A stretch of 64,000 nt of DNA, from the NCBI GenBank assembly GCA_016932475.1, contig JAFGCU010000125.1, positions 62,001 through 126,000 on the forward strand. The letters run 5' to 3'. This document shows positions 44,604 through 53,000 of this stretch, piece by piece. A program made the position numbers and the translations under genes. The DNA comes from Anaerolineales bacterium (lineage in GTDB: Bacteria; Chloroflexota; Anaerolineae; Anaerolineales; RBG-16-64-43). Within the stretch, counting starts at the first letter, position 1. Each line of letters begins with the position of its first letter. The notes under the pieces are model-generated. The model did not search any database. It saw only the letters and a list, made by a program, of their open reading frames with translations, and was not told the origin of the DNA.

Positions 44604-44849
44604 ATGGCAGAAACCACCTTTGATTTGGTGCAAGGTATTATCGTGGAACTCCTGGCGGTAGACCCCTCGAAGGTCGCCATGGAAGCCCGTTTCCGCGAAG
44701 ATCTCGGAGCCGATTCTCTCGATCTGGTCGAATTGATCATGGCCTTTGAGGAGAAATTCGGCGCGGAAATCTCCGACGAGGATGCGCAGAAAATCCTCAC
44801 GGTCGGAGAAGCGGTAAAGTACATCGACGAACGCAAAAAACCCGCCTAA
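44604..44849 (+). CDS. acpP: Acyl carrier protein
   Basis: An 81-residue acidic protein that carries acyl groups in fatty-acid synthesis. The phosphopantetheine Ser is Ser38 in [10 protein letters not shown], followed by [25 protein letters not shown] lies 6 nt before ATG 44604. Fab genes are not adjacent, so this is an isolated transcript with its own promoter. Confidence 0.97.
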   Translation: MAETTFDLVQGIIVELLAVDPSKVAMEARFREDLGADSLDLVELIMAFEEKFGAEISDEDAQKILTVGEAVKYIDERKKPA

Positions 44850-44869
44850 GCTTTTTTTCTCCGATTATA

Positions 44870-44903
44870 AAAACGTAGGGCCGTTCCGAAGAACGGCCCT
44901 ACG
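44870..44903 (-). terminator. Terminator-like hairpin between acpP and the cyclophilin gene
   Basis: A perfect 13-bp stem with CGAA loop (44874-44886 with 44891-44903). A T run follows only on the minus strand (44869-44873 side), so it best fits leftward transcripts. Rightward, acpP would end at a hairpin without a strong T tail. Confidence 0.75.
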
Positions 44904-44979
44904 GGGTTAAAGTGAATCTTGCGCTTCCAGACGGATGTCACTTCCGCGCAAACACATCCGACCCGGCGGAAGTGTGATC

Positions 44980-45115
44980 GTCATTCCCGCGCCTGCCCTC
45001 GCGCTTGCCCCCGGAGCGATGAGCGCGGGTGGTCTTCCGATGCGATGGGTTCGCGCAGGAGGCGCAGGAGGGGGAACCTTCCGGCTCGTTATGGTTCTTA
45101 GCGGGAATCCGCGGC
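44980..45115 (+). repeat. Dispersed intergenic repeat, copy B
   Basis: About 136 bp, starting GTCATTCCCGCGCCTGCCC and ending with GCGGGAATCCGCGGC. It is nearly identical to copy C (59111-59272, opposite strand) apart from a 9-bp duplication (GCGCAGGAG) near 45062. Copy A at 21247 is a diverged relative. The remainder of the 439-nt gap (44850-45288) holds no gene that I can support. Confidence 0.9.
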
Positions 45116-45288
45116 ATAATAAGCCATTACCATGCTCCTCACATAAACCCTGGATGCCCCCTTAGCACACCCTCGCTTCGCATTCATCCCCGCTCAAAAA
45201 ACGGGACCGGGAGGGGATGCTTCGCACGGGCAAGACGGCTTATCTCCGACTTCCCTTCCATAAGTTTATAGGCTCGAGGAAGACCGTC

Positions 45289-45798
45289 TCATTCTTCGCG
45301 TATTTCCAGTTTCCGAATCGTGAGCCCCGGTTGCGCCGACCGGTCAGGATCCCGTTCCGGTATCTTCAGCACCAGATCCAGCCCTGCGCTGACCCGGCCG
45401 AAAACCGTATGGCGGTTGTCCAGATGCGGAGTGGGTCCAAAGGTGATAAAGAACTGGCTGCCGTTGGTCCCGGGACCGGCGTTGGCCATCGACAGCATCC
45501 CGGCGGCGCTGTGCCGCAACGACGGATGGAACTCGTCGGCGAATTGGTATCCCGGGCCGCCGCGGCCGGTTCCGGTCGGGTCGCCGCCCTGGGCCATGAA
45601 CCCGCGGATCACGCGGTGAAAGGTGGTCCCGTCGTAGAAGCCGTCACGCGCCAGGAATACAAAATTGTTGACGGTCTTTGGCGCCTGGGCGGCGAACAAC
45701 TCCACCTCGAAATTGCCGAGGTCGGTTTGGAACACGGCGGTGTACCGTTTCTTGGGATCGATCGTCTGGGCGGGTGGAGCGGAGTATTGTTTGGACAT
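45289..45798 (-). CDS. Cyclophilin-type peptidyl-prolyl cis-trans isomerase
   Basis: A 169-residue cytoplasmic cyclophilin. The catalytic Arg lies in [20 protein letters not shown], followed by [20 protein letters not shown] and [11 protein letters not shown]. Start ATG 45798 has AAAGGAG 5 nt upstream; the longer frame runs through an intergenic repeat. No signal peptide is seen. It follows thyX on the same strand, with a repeat element between them. Confidence 0.93.
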   Translation of the reverse strand: MSKQYSAPPAQTIDPKKRYTAVFQTDLGNFEVELFAAQAPKTVNNFVFLARDGFYDGTTFHRVIRGFMAQGGDPTGTGRGGPGYQFADEFHPSLRHSAAGMLSMANAGPGTNGSQFFITFGPTPHLDNRHTVFGRVSAGLDLVLKIPERDPDRSAQPGLTIRKLEIREE

Positions 45799-45817
45799 GT
45801 GGTCTCCTTTTTTCGAT

Positions 45818-45932
45818 GTCACCCCGAGGATCCTTCCGGCGCCTCGGGATCGGTGACTTATTCTCAAAAGCAATCTATTCATTTTAATTTGCATCCGATT
45901 CCTCGTCGCCCCTCGGGGCTCCTCGGAATGAC
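45818..45932. repeat. Intergenic element E with terminal inverted repeats
   Basis: A 115-bp element that fills the gap between thyX and the cyclophilin gene. The left end is GTCACCCCGAGGATCC; the right end, read on the other strand, is GTCATTCCGAGGAGCC, 13 of 16 equal. The interior is AT-rich. It looks like a miniature inverted-repeat element, or a structured RNA in the mRNA. Confidence 0.7.
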
Positions 45933-45935
45933 GGC

Positions 45936-47372
45936 TCAGCAGAAGAATTCTTTCTCCAATTCCTCCCAACGGATTTTTTCGTCCGTCTTCAGGTGCGCCC
46001 CCAGCAGCGGGTGCGCGGAGCGGATCTGTTGGGCGGCCTGCAATGCAAGGACCCTGACTGCGGCGTGCGCGCTTTCCGAAGACCGCAGGCGGCAGAAATG
46101 GAACGCCTCGCGCAGATTCATCCCCAGCACCAGCCGCCGTAAAAAGCCGTTGGGGACAAGATAAGCGGCAATCTCCGGGCCGTGTTCTCTGCGGACCGCC
46201 TGGTACGCGGAGGCCGTCTGGCGCATCGCGGCGTCGTATTCTCCACGGAAGCCGGATTCATCGATCCAGCGCGGCGTCAGGTACCCCAGCTCGCACGTCA
46301 ACGGCCCGGGGGTTTGGCTGCTCATCCGGTGGCGCTTAACTTCAAAATACGCGCCCTGATCCATGAGCGCTTCGAATGCATAATTGACATATTCGAGCTC
46401 GCGCAGGGGGATATCGTGATCGTCGAGCGATTGCAGCACTGAGCCGGCCAGGTCGCGTTTTTGTCCGGCGGACGCGTTCCGGATCCGGATGAGCGATTCC
46501 GCGAATCCCCAGCCGCAAAACCGGACTCCCGCGGCCGCCAGCGCGAGATCCTCGGATCCCGGATCACTCCGGATCAGCTTCATCCATCCGCGCGGCGCCG
46601 GCTCCGCATTCGCGCCGGGGATTCCCAATCCCCCGGAAGCTTTGCGGAAGCGCTCCGGCGTATCCCGCAGGTAGGCGTTTTCATCCGCATACCTAACGAG
46701 GGTCGGCACTTCGGCCAGCGCGGCCCGCTTGATCTCCGCGCCGATCGCGCGCACCTCCATCAGCGGATGGGAGAGCATTTTCCGGAGCGCGTGTTCGAGC
46801 GCGCGCGCGTTGATCGTGATCCCCACGTTCGCCACGACCGCCGCCGGCAGCAGGTAGCGGCAGACGTCGACGTAGCTGGAACGGATCCGGCCTTCCCAGC
46901 GCGCATCGGATTCACCCTCCAGGCGCGGGAACCGCCTGCGCGCCAGCCCGCCCACGGCTTCGAGCGCGTGCTGGTAGGCGGCGAGCAGAAATTCGCAGGC
47001 GTCGCGGAAGGGTTTTTCGGCTGCGCCTCCGGCGATCTCCGCGGGGACGACGAATGCGCCGCTGGACCATTTCTGGTAGCGCGTGCTTTTTTCCGTGAAG
47101 GAAGCCAGACGGTTCGATTCAATGCACTCGATCGCCAGACGCGACACGTTTTCCACGGCGATGTGCAGCACGGCGTGTTCGGCCACCGACGAATGGCCGT
47201 ACCCGACCACCCATTTTTCGTGAAATTGGGCGCTCTTGCTGTCGCTGAGTTCGGCTGCGGTCTGGTCGAACGGTTCCGGGGAACGGGAGGTTTTGGCGAA
47301 CGCGACCGCGATCGTCTCGGGCGAAAGATCACGCGCTCGCAGAAGATACACCCGCCGGGAAAGTCCGGTCAT
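45936..47372 (-). CDS. ThyX-like protein with two ThyX domains
   Basis: A 478-residue protein made of two ThyX-type (flavin-dependent thymidylate synthase) domains. The family is normally 220-260 residues. The first domain has [20 protein letters not shown] and the motif [13 protein letters not shown], which matches the canonical RHRxxSxNExSxRY only in its second half. The second has [14 protein letters not shown], which matches only the RHRxxS half. ThyX uses FAD, NADPH and methylene-folate to make dTMP. The split of the motif between halves suggests an internal heterodimer-like fold. ATG 47372 overlaps ribF by ATGA. Confidence 0.87.
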   Translation of the reverse strand: MTGLSRRVYLLRARDLSPETIAVAFAKTSRSPEPFDQTAAELSDSKSAQFHEKWVVGYGHSSVAEHAVLHIAVENVSRLAIECIESNRLASFTEKSTRYQKWSSGAFVVPAEIAGGAAEKPFRDACEFLLAAYQHALEAVGGLARRRFPRLEGESDARWEGRIRSSYVDVCRYLLPAAVVANVGITINARALEHALRKMLSHPLMEVRAIGAEIKRAALAEVPTLVRYADENAYLRDTPERFRKASGGLGIPGANAEPAPRGWMKLIRSDPGSEDLALAAAGVRFCGWGFAESLIRIRNASAGQKRDLAGSVLQSLDDHDIPLRELEYVNYAFEALMDQGAYFEVKRHRMSSQTPGPLTCELGYLTPRWIDESGFRGEYDAAMRQTASAYQAVRREHGPEIAAYLVPNGFLRRLVLGMNLREAFHFCRLRSSESAHAAVRVLALQAAQQIRSAHPLLGAHLKTDEKIRWEELEKEFFC

Positions 47373-48307
47373 GAAGCCTCCTGCAGGATGAGGCGCGTCC
47401 GGGCGACGTCCTTCATCATCTGTGCGCGCAGCGCGTCCGTATTCGGGAAACGGATCTCCTCGCGGAGCCGGGCGACGAACTCCAATTGCAGGGATGCCCC
47501 GTAAATATCTCCGTCGAAATCCAGGATGTGCGTCTCCACCGTCGCCTCGTGCGCCGTCCCGTTGGCGAACGTCGGACGCACGCCGATGCTGGTGGCTCCG
47601 GCGAACCGCCTCCCGGCCAGGTACACCCAGCCGGCGTAGATACCATAACCCGGCACGGCCAGCTCCGGCCAAAGATCCAGGTTGGCGGTCGGGAACCCCA
47701 GGGAGCGTCCGCGTCCCTGGCCGTGGACGACCGTTCCGGAAACGGCAAACCCGCGCCCGAGCAGTTCGGCCGCCTGGATGACGTCGCCGGCAGTCAGCGC
47801 TTGGCGGATCCGGCTGGATGCAATCGGCCCGGCGGAGTCGACAAGCGGGGGAACCACATACAGGGAAAAACCCAGCGCCACACTTTTTTCGGTGAGGTAG
47901 GCGACGTTCCCCTCGCGCCCCTTCCCAAGCGAAAAATTCGGGCCGCACCAGAGCGAACGCAGGCCGAGCCGTGTTTTCAGGGTGGAGAGGAATTCCGAGG
48001 CGGGGGTCGTCGAAAACCCGGTTGTGAACGGCTGGACGATGACGGCATCCAGCGGGAATTCGCCGAGCAGACGCAGGCGCTCTTCAAGCGGGATGAGGTA
48101 CCGGAAGGGCGGTGCCGACGGCTGGCCGAGGACGACCCGCGGATGGGGGAAAAAAGTTAAGACAACCGCCGGGGCGCCATCTTCCTGCGCCGCCCGGGTC
48201 ATCTTTTCAAGCAGATGACGATGCCCGCGGTGCAGCCCGTCAAAAGATCCGATGGCGAGACACACCCCCCGGAGTGCGGCGCGCTCGAGCGAGTCGATGT
48301 ATTGCAT
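47369..48307 (-). CDS. ribF: Riboflavin kinase / FAD synthetase
   Basis: A bifunctional 312-residue enzyme making FMN and then FAD. The N-terminal nucleotidyltransferase shows AIGSFDGLHRGHRHLLEKM; the C-terminal kinase begins at about 185 with GQGRGRSLGFPTANLD. It is directly coupled to the ThyX gene, an FAD-dependent enzyme, and 6 nt after truB, as in the classic infB-rbfA-truB-ribF order. Confidence 0.96.
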   Translation of the reverse strand: MQYIDSLERAALRGVCLAIGSFDGLHRGHRHLLEKMTRAAQEDGAPAVVLTFFPHPRVVLGQPSAPPFRYLIPLEERLRLLGEFPLDAVIVQPFTTGFSTTPASEFLSTLKTRLGLRSLWCGPNFSLGKGREGNVAYLTEKSVALGFSLYVVPPLVDSAGPIASSRIRQALTAGDVIQAAELLGRGFAVSGTVVHGQGRGRSLGFPTANLDLWPELAVPGYGIYAGWVYLAGRRFAGATSIGVRPTFANGTAHEATVETHILDFDGDIYGASLQLEFVARLREEIRFPNTDALRAQMMKDVARTRLILQEAS

Positions 48308-48313
48308 CGACTG

Positions 48314-49198
48314 CTACAGATCGAGGAAAACTTTTTTCGGCTGCCACGTGCCGGCAGCCGGGTCGGCTTCCAGGACGGCCAGCAGTTCGCCGTCGGGCGC
48401 GATCGCCCGGGCGCGGCCGGCCGAACCCTGCGGCGCCTGAACCGCGATCCCGTTACGGATTTTCTCGGCTTCCTCGGCGGTGAGCTGGACCGTTTCCCAG
48501 CCTTCCAGGACCGCGCTGGCCGGCATGGCGGCCTTCTCCCAGGTGCCCTCCAGAAAGCGGCGTTTCAGTTCATCCAGCGGCGTCGCCCGTTCGACCGAAA
48601 ACGGTCCGAGGCGGATTCGGCGGAGGGATATGAGATGCGCATGCGACCCCATCGCCTCGCCGATGTCGTGCGCAATCGAGCGGATATACGTTCCGCGCGA
48701 GCAGCGCACCCGGACCACGGCGTTGGGGCTTTCCCAGCGCAGGAGTGCCAGCTCGTAAATGTGGACTTTGCGGGGCGCCATCTCAATCTCTTCGCCGGCC
48801 CGCGCCATGTCGTACGCCTTGCGGCCGCCGATTTTAATCGCCGAATACACCGGCGGCACCTGCAGGCGCTCGCCGACGAAGGTCGCCAATTTCGCTTCGA
48901 GCGTTTCTTCGCGGAAGGTGAACGGACGGGTGGCGGTGATCCGCCCCGCGGCATCGTAGGTCGAGGTTGCCGCGCCGAACTGGATCGTGGCGAGGTATTC
49001 CTTGTCCACTTCCAGAAGGTATTCGGCCAGCCGCGTGACGGATCCGAGCAGCACCAGCAGCACTCCGGAAGCGTACGGATCGAGCGTCCCGGTGTGGCCG
49101 ACCTTACGAATTTGTGTTCCGCGGCGGACGATATTTACAATGTCGTGCGACGTGGGACCGGTGGGTTTATCAATAACCAGCAAGCCTGGTTTGGGCAT
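48314..49198 (-). CDS. truB: tRNA pseudouridine-55 synthase
   Basis: A 294-residue enzyme that makes pseudouridine 55 in the T-loop of tRNAs. LLVIDKPTGPTSHDIV begins the protein, and the catalytic Asp is in GHTGTLDPYASGVLLV. RCSRGTYIRSIAHDIGEAMG follows. A TATAAT on the minus strand (49250-49255) about 50 nt upstream may be an internal promoter in the nusA operon. Confidence 0.96.
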   Translation of the reverse strand: MPKPGLLVIDKPTGPTSHDIVNIVRRGTQIRKVGHTGTLDPYASGVLLVLLGSVTRLAEYLLEVDKEYLATIQFGAATSTYDAAGRITATRPFTFREETLEAKLATFVGERLQVPPVYSAIKIGGRKAYDMARAGEEIEMAPRKVHIYELALLRWESPNAVVRVRCSRGTYIRSIAHDIGEAMGSHAHLISLRRIRLGPFSVERATPLDELKRRFLEGTWEKAAMPASAVLEGWETVQLTAEEAEKIRNGIAVQAPQGSAGRARAIAPDGELLAVLEADPAAGTWQPKKVFLDL

Positions 49199-49357
49199 AG
49201 GTATCCTCCCTGTTCGAGAAGTCTCCCCTATTTTTTAAACGATCCAACGATTATATTCCGATCCCGGCTCCGCATGCCGGAGCAGGGGGGGTTCCGTGCC
49301 GCCTTTCTCATTCCGGATCAGGTGGTAAAAAACCTCCGGAAGATGCGCATTATAAAC

Positions 49358-50365
49358 CTATCGCCCCGCCTGACATTCTTCATTGGATGGCGGTTTTCTT
49401 GCGGCATGTGCGCCGGACAGCCATCCCTTGGTGCGTTGCAGAACCTCCGCGCAGACGTCATCCAGTGCGCCGGACAGAAGCGCGCCGGATGCCGCCGGAT
49501 GACCGCCCCCGCCGAAGGAAATCGCGAGCGGAGTCACATCCAATCCGGCGGCAACGCGCCAGCTGATTTTAATTTTACCGCTGTCCTGCTCGATGAACAT
49601 CAACGTCACTTCGTGGTTGTCGATCGAGGAGAGGATGTTCACCAGGTCGGCGTCATCGCGTCCTGGGTATCCGGCGGAAGCGCGGTCGGCAAGGGTCAGG
49701 CTCGTCCAGACGATCTCCCCGTCGCGCATCAGGCGCGACAGCCCGGCCCCCCAATAGCGCGCGGCGGCGAACGACCGCCGGTGGAGGCTGCGCTCGACCG
49801 TTTCCGGAAGCGAGGCCCCGGCCCGCATCAGCGCTTCCGTCACCTCCAGCGTGTGAATTCCCGTGTTGGGGGTGCGGAATCCGAGGGTGTCGGTGACCAC
49901 GCCCGCCATCAGGCACATGGCCGCCTCGCGTGTGACCGACAGGCCGAGGCCTTCCGCAAGATCGGTGAGGAATTCCGCGGTGGAAGCGGCGGCGGGCTCC
50001 ACCAGGTTTATTTTTCCAAAGCGGGCGTTGGTGACGTGATGATCGATCAGGATGTCGATCGGAGGAACGGACGCGCTTTCGGGCAGGCTGATCCTTTCCC
50101 GGTCGGCGCAATCCACCAGCAGCGTGAGATCGAAGGCGCCGGGCATTTCGGCGCGGACGTCTCCGGAGCCGGGCAGGTAGCGGAAGACCGAGCTCATGCC
50201 TTCGGCCAGGACGGGATGGGCCTTCTTCCCGGCGGCGCGCAGCATATGGGCCAGGCCGAGCATCGACCCCAGTGCGTCGCCGTCCGGACGCTGGTGGGTC
50301 AGCACGAGCGCGGCCTGACTGCGGGAAATCCGTTCTTTGGCTTGGTGGAGGGTTTCGGCATCCAT
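49358..50365 (-). CDS. nrnA: DHH-family phosphoesterase (NrnA-like)
   Basis: A 335-residue oligoribonuclease/PAP phosphatase-like enzyme. The DHH domain shows HQRPDGDALGSMLGL, LLVDCADRERI and IDHHVTNARFG (the DHH triad), and the C-terminal DHHA1 shows FGGGGHPAASGA. These are the metal-binding sites. It probably degrades short RNAs or pAp. It lies between rbfA and truB, the normal position of NrnA in this operon. Confidence 0.92.
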   Translation of the reverse strand: MDAETLHQAKERISRSQAALVLTHQRPDGDALGSMLGLAHMLRAAGKKAHPVLAEGMSSVFRYLPGSGDVRAEMPGAFDLTLLVDCADRERISLPESASVPPIDILIDHHVTNARFGKINLVEPAAASTAEFLTDLAEGLGLSVTREAAMCLMAGVVTDTLGFRTPNTGIHTLEVTEALMRAGASLPETVERSLHRRSFAAARYWGAGLSRLMRDGEIVWTSLTLADRASAGYPGRDDADLVNILSSIDNHEVTLMFIEQDSGKIKISWRVAAGLDVTPLAISFGGGGHPAASGALLSGALDDVCAEVLQRTKGWLSGAHAARKPPSNEECQAGR

Positions 50366-50411
50366 GCAGCGTTCCGATCAACCGCGGCGTAAGCGCTCCC
50401 GCGACCGCGGG

Positions 50412-50762
50412 TTAAGTTCCCTTGAGTTTATCGATCAGGTTTTCGATGTGTTCCGCGCGGTCGGGGATCACATCCCAATGAAAGCGGAGCGCCGGAAAGG
50501 TCCGCAACGCAATCCGGGCGGCAAGCGCACTGCGCAGAAAACCCTTCGCGCCTTCGAGGCCCTGCAGAATCTCGGCCTGGCGGGCCATGTCGCAATCGAC
50601 GGCCGATACGAAAACATTCGCTGTCGAAAATTCGCGGTCGACCCTGACTTCCGTGACGGTGATCATCCCAAAGCGCGGATCGGAGGATTCGCGCAGGAGG
50701 ATGTCCGCCAGTTCGGTGCGGATGCGTTCCCCCAGCCGAAGCGCGCGCGCGGAAGTGGGCAT
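50412..50762 (-). CDS. rbfA: 30S ribosome-binding factor A
   Basis: A 116-residue KH-type assembly factor for the 30S subunit and 16S processing. Typical are RLGERIRTELADILLRESSD near the start and the FHWDVIPDRAEHIENLIDKL segment near the end. It starts 4 nt after the infB stop and precedes nrnA. Confidence 0.93.
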   Translation of the reverse strand: MPTSARALRLGERIRTELADILLRESSDPRFGMITVTEVRVDREFSTANVFVSAVDCDMARQAEILQGLEGAKGFLRSALAARIALRTFPALRFHWDVIPDRAEHIENLIDKLKGT

Positions 50763-50765
50763 GGA

Positions 50766-52550
50766 TCACCCCTCCTGCAGGACGAAGAATTCCAGCACGT
50801 CGCCGACCGCCAGCTCGTGGAAATCCCGCACGCCGACTCCGCATTCGAATCCCTGGCGCACTTCGCGCACGTCTTCCTTTTCGTGGCGCAGGGAGGCGAC
50901 GTCGCCCTCGTGCACCACCTTGCCGGCGCGGATGACGCGGATTTTCGAATTTCGCTTTGCTTCCCCCTCGCGCATGATGCAGCCGGCGATCTTCCCGGTT
51001 TTCGAAATATTGAACACCGCCCGGACTTCCGCCCGGCCGGTGGTGACCACTTTCTTTTCCGGTTCGAGCATCCCGCTGAGGGCTTTGTCGACGTCTTCGG
51101 TCAGGCGGTAGATCACATCGTATAACCGCACCGAGACGCCTTCGGTTTCGGCCGCATGCTGGGCGGACGTATCCTGTTGCACCGAAAACCCGACCACGAT
51201 CGCGTCGCTGGCGGAAGCCAGCATGACGTCGTTCTCGGTGATGTTCCCGGTTTCGGCGTAAAGAATGTTGACTTTGAGCGCTTCCGTGCCGAGGCTGTTG
51301 AGGGAGGAAATGATCGGCTCGAGCGAACCCTGTCCGTCCGCCTTGATAATCAGCTTCAGCTCCTTCACCTCGCCGGCCTGGAATTTCGCGAATACATCCT
51401 CCAGGCTGACCGGTTTGTGCGGCCCCTGGGCGGCGGTCTTGGCAGCCAATTTCCGTTCCGCCGTCAGCGTGCGCGCTTCCCTTTCGCTCGGCAGCACTTC
51501 GATCAGGTCGCCCGCCTGCGGCAGATCCGATAGCCCGAGGATCGAAACCGGCGTGGAAGGTCCGGCTTGCTCGATTGGGGCGCCGTGGAAATCAAACATC
51601 GCGCGGATCTTGCCGTGAGCCTGGCCGGCCACCAAGGTGTCTCCGAGATGGAGAGTCCCGTTTTGGATCAGCAGCGAGGCGATCGGCCCTTTGGCTTTGT
51701 CGAGTTGGGCTTCGATGATGCTGCCGATTAATTTGCCGGCGGGGTTGGCAAGGATCTTCGTATTGTCAGCGGTCAGAACCACCGCCTCCAGAAGGTCGTC
51801 CACGCCGGTCCGCTTCTTGGCGGACACCGGGACCACCAGCGTATCGCCGCCGAAGTCGTCGGGAACGAGGCCGACTTCGGAGAGTTGGTGCTTGACTTTG
51901 TCGGGGTTGGCGTTGGGTTTGTCGACTTTGTTCAGGGCCACAACGATCGGCACCCGCGCGGCCCGGGCATGGGCCAGGGCTTCCCGCGTCTGCGGCATCA
52001 CGCCGTCGTCGGCGGCCACGACCAGGATCACGATATCCGTCACCTGAGCCCCGCGCGCGCGCATGGCGGTGAAGGCGGCATGGCCGGGAGTATCGAGAAA
52101 AGTGATCAGACGGTTGTTGTGGGTGACCTGGTAGGCGCCGATCCGCTGCGTGATCCCGCCGGCTTCGGCCGAGGCGACATCGGTCGAACGGATCGCATCC
52201 AGGAGCGAGGTCTTGCCGTGGTCCACGTGCCCGAGGATGGTGACCACCGGCGGGCGGGGCGTGAGGAGTTTTTGGTCTTCCTTCTCGAGGGCCTGGCGCC
52301 AGGCCGGCGCCGCTTCCACCGCTTCGGGTTTGGCTTCCTCGACCTGTTTTTCCGGTTCGGCGTCGAAGCCCATTTCGTGGATGATGATCGCCGCGGTGTC
52401 GAAATCGATCTGCTGGTTGATATTGGCCATCACCCCGTTGGCCATCAGCTGCTTGATCAAGTCGATCGGGCTGGCTTGAATGCGTTCGGCCAGAGCGCGG
52501 ACTGTCAACGTCGGGGGAAGTTCCACCATCTTCCTTGCATCAGTGCTCAT
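50766..52550 (-). CDS. infB: Translation initiation factor IF-2 (short form)
   Basis: A 594-residue IF-2. The IF2-N domain (about 10-65) is followed almost at once by the GTPase: GHVDHGKTSLLDAIR (G1), DTPGHAAFTAMR (G3) and NKVDKPNANPDKV (G4), then domains II-IV. The long Lys/Glu/Ala-rich N-terminal arm of enterobacterial IF-2 is absent, as in many Chloroflexota and thermophiles. ATG 52550 is chosen; the frame upstream lacks a ribosome site. Confidence 0.97.
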   Translation of the reverse strand: MSTDARKMVELPPTLTVRALAERIQASPIDLIKQLMANGVMANINQQIDFDTAAIIIHEMGFDAEPEKQVEEAKPEAVEAAPAWRQALEKEDQKLLTPRPPVVTILGHVDHGKTSLLDAIRSTDVASAEAGGITQRIGAYQVTHNNRLITFLDTPGHAAFTAMRARGAQVTDIVILVVAADDGVMPQTREALAHARAARVPIVVALNKVDKPNANPDKVKHQLSEVGLVPDDFGGDTLVVPVSAKKRTGVDDLLEAVVLTADNTKILANPAGKLIGSIIEAQLDKAKGPIASLLIQNGTLHLGDTLVAGQAHGKIRAMFDFHGAPIEQAGPSTPVSILGLSDLPQAGDLIEVLPSEREARTLTAERKLAAKTAAQGPHKPVSLEDVFAKFQAGEVKELKLIIKADGQGSLEPIISSLNSLGTEALKVNILYAETGNITENDVMLASASDAIVVGFSVQQDTSAQHAAETEGVSVRLYDVIYRLTEDVDKALSGMLEPEKKVVTTGRAEVRAVFNISKTGKIAGCIMREGEAKRNSKIRVIRAGKVVHEGDVASLRHEKEDVREVRQGFECGVGVRDFHELAVGDVLEFFVLQEG

Positions 52551-52618
52551 CGTACACCTCCATCCATCACCGATCTCCCCGGCGTCGTCGACAGGGGGCA
52601 TGCCGCGGCCGTGTTAGT

Positions 52619-52951
52619 TCATGCCGTCCCTCCGGCCGATGGCGCGGGATCGGGGTTTTGTTCTCCGCCGGGATCCAACCGGCCCATGTGATTCTCCAAT
52701 GCATCCCGGTCGGCTTTAGAAATCTCGGATTTCAACGCCTGGGCCAGCGCGCCGCTCAGCGCTTTTTCCCAGCATGCCCGCCGGTCGTGGATGTACGCTC
52801 CGCGTCCGGAGGCCTTTCCGCTCGGATCGATCCGGATTCCGTCCGGACCGCGGACCACGCGAACGAGCGATCGTTTGGCAAGCGCTTCGCGGCAACCGAT
52901 GCACATCCTCCGGGGGATGTGCTTGGGTTGAGCCGTTTTCTTATGGCTCAT
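52619..52951 (-). CDS. ylxR: YlxR-family (DUF448) RNA-binding protein
   Basis: A 110-residue small protein. PRRMCIGCREALAKRSLVRV followed by GRGAYIHDRRACWEKAL is the YlxR pattern. The family sits between nusA and infB in most bacteria, as here, and has roles in RNase P and transcription control in studied cases. ATG 52951 has AGGAAA upstream; a TTG start five codons earlier is less likely. Confidence 0.92.
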   Translation of the reverse strand: MSHKKTAQPKHIPRRMCIGCREALAKRSLVRVVRGPDGIRIDPSGKASGRGAYIHDRRACWEKALSGALAQALKSEISKADRDALENHMGRLDPGGEQNPDPAPSAGGTA

Positions 52952-53000
52952 CGCCGTTTCCTGCAAAACCGTTCCACGCGGTTCGGATGCTCCAGGATCG

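Noticed and set aside
44935-45165. A short frame in copy B that gives similar peptide words in copy C (APALALAPGAM...GGLPMRWVRAGG)
   Set aside because: The peptide similarity follows from the DNA identity of the two repeats; no ribosome site or codon pattern supports a gene.
45936-47948. A 670-codon frame suggesting a ThyX fused to something upstream
   Set aside because: The first 192 codons are an out-of-frame reading of ribF. The real start overlaps the ribF stop by ATGA.
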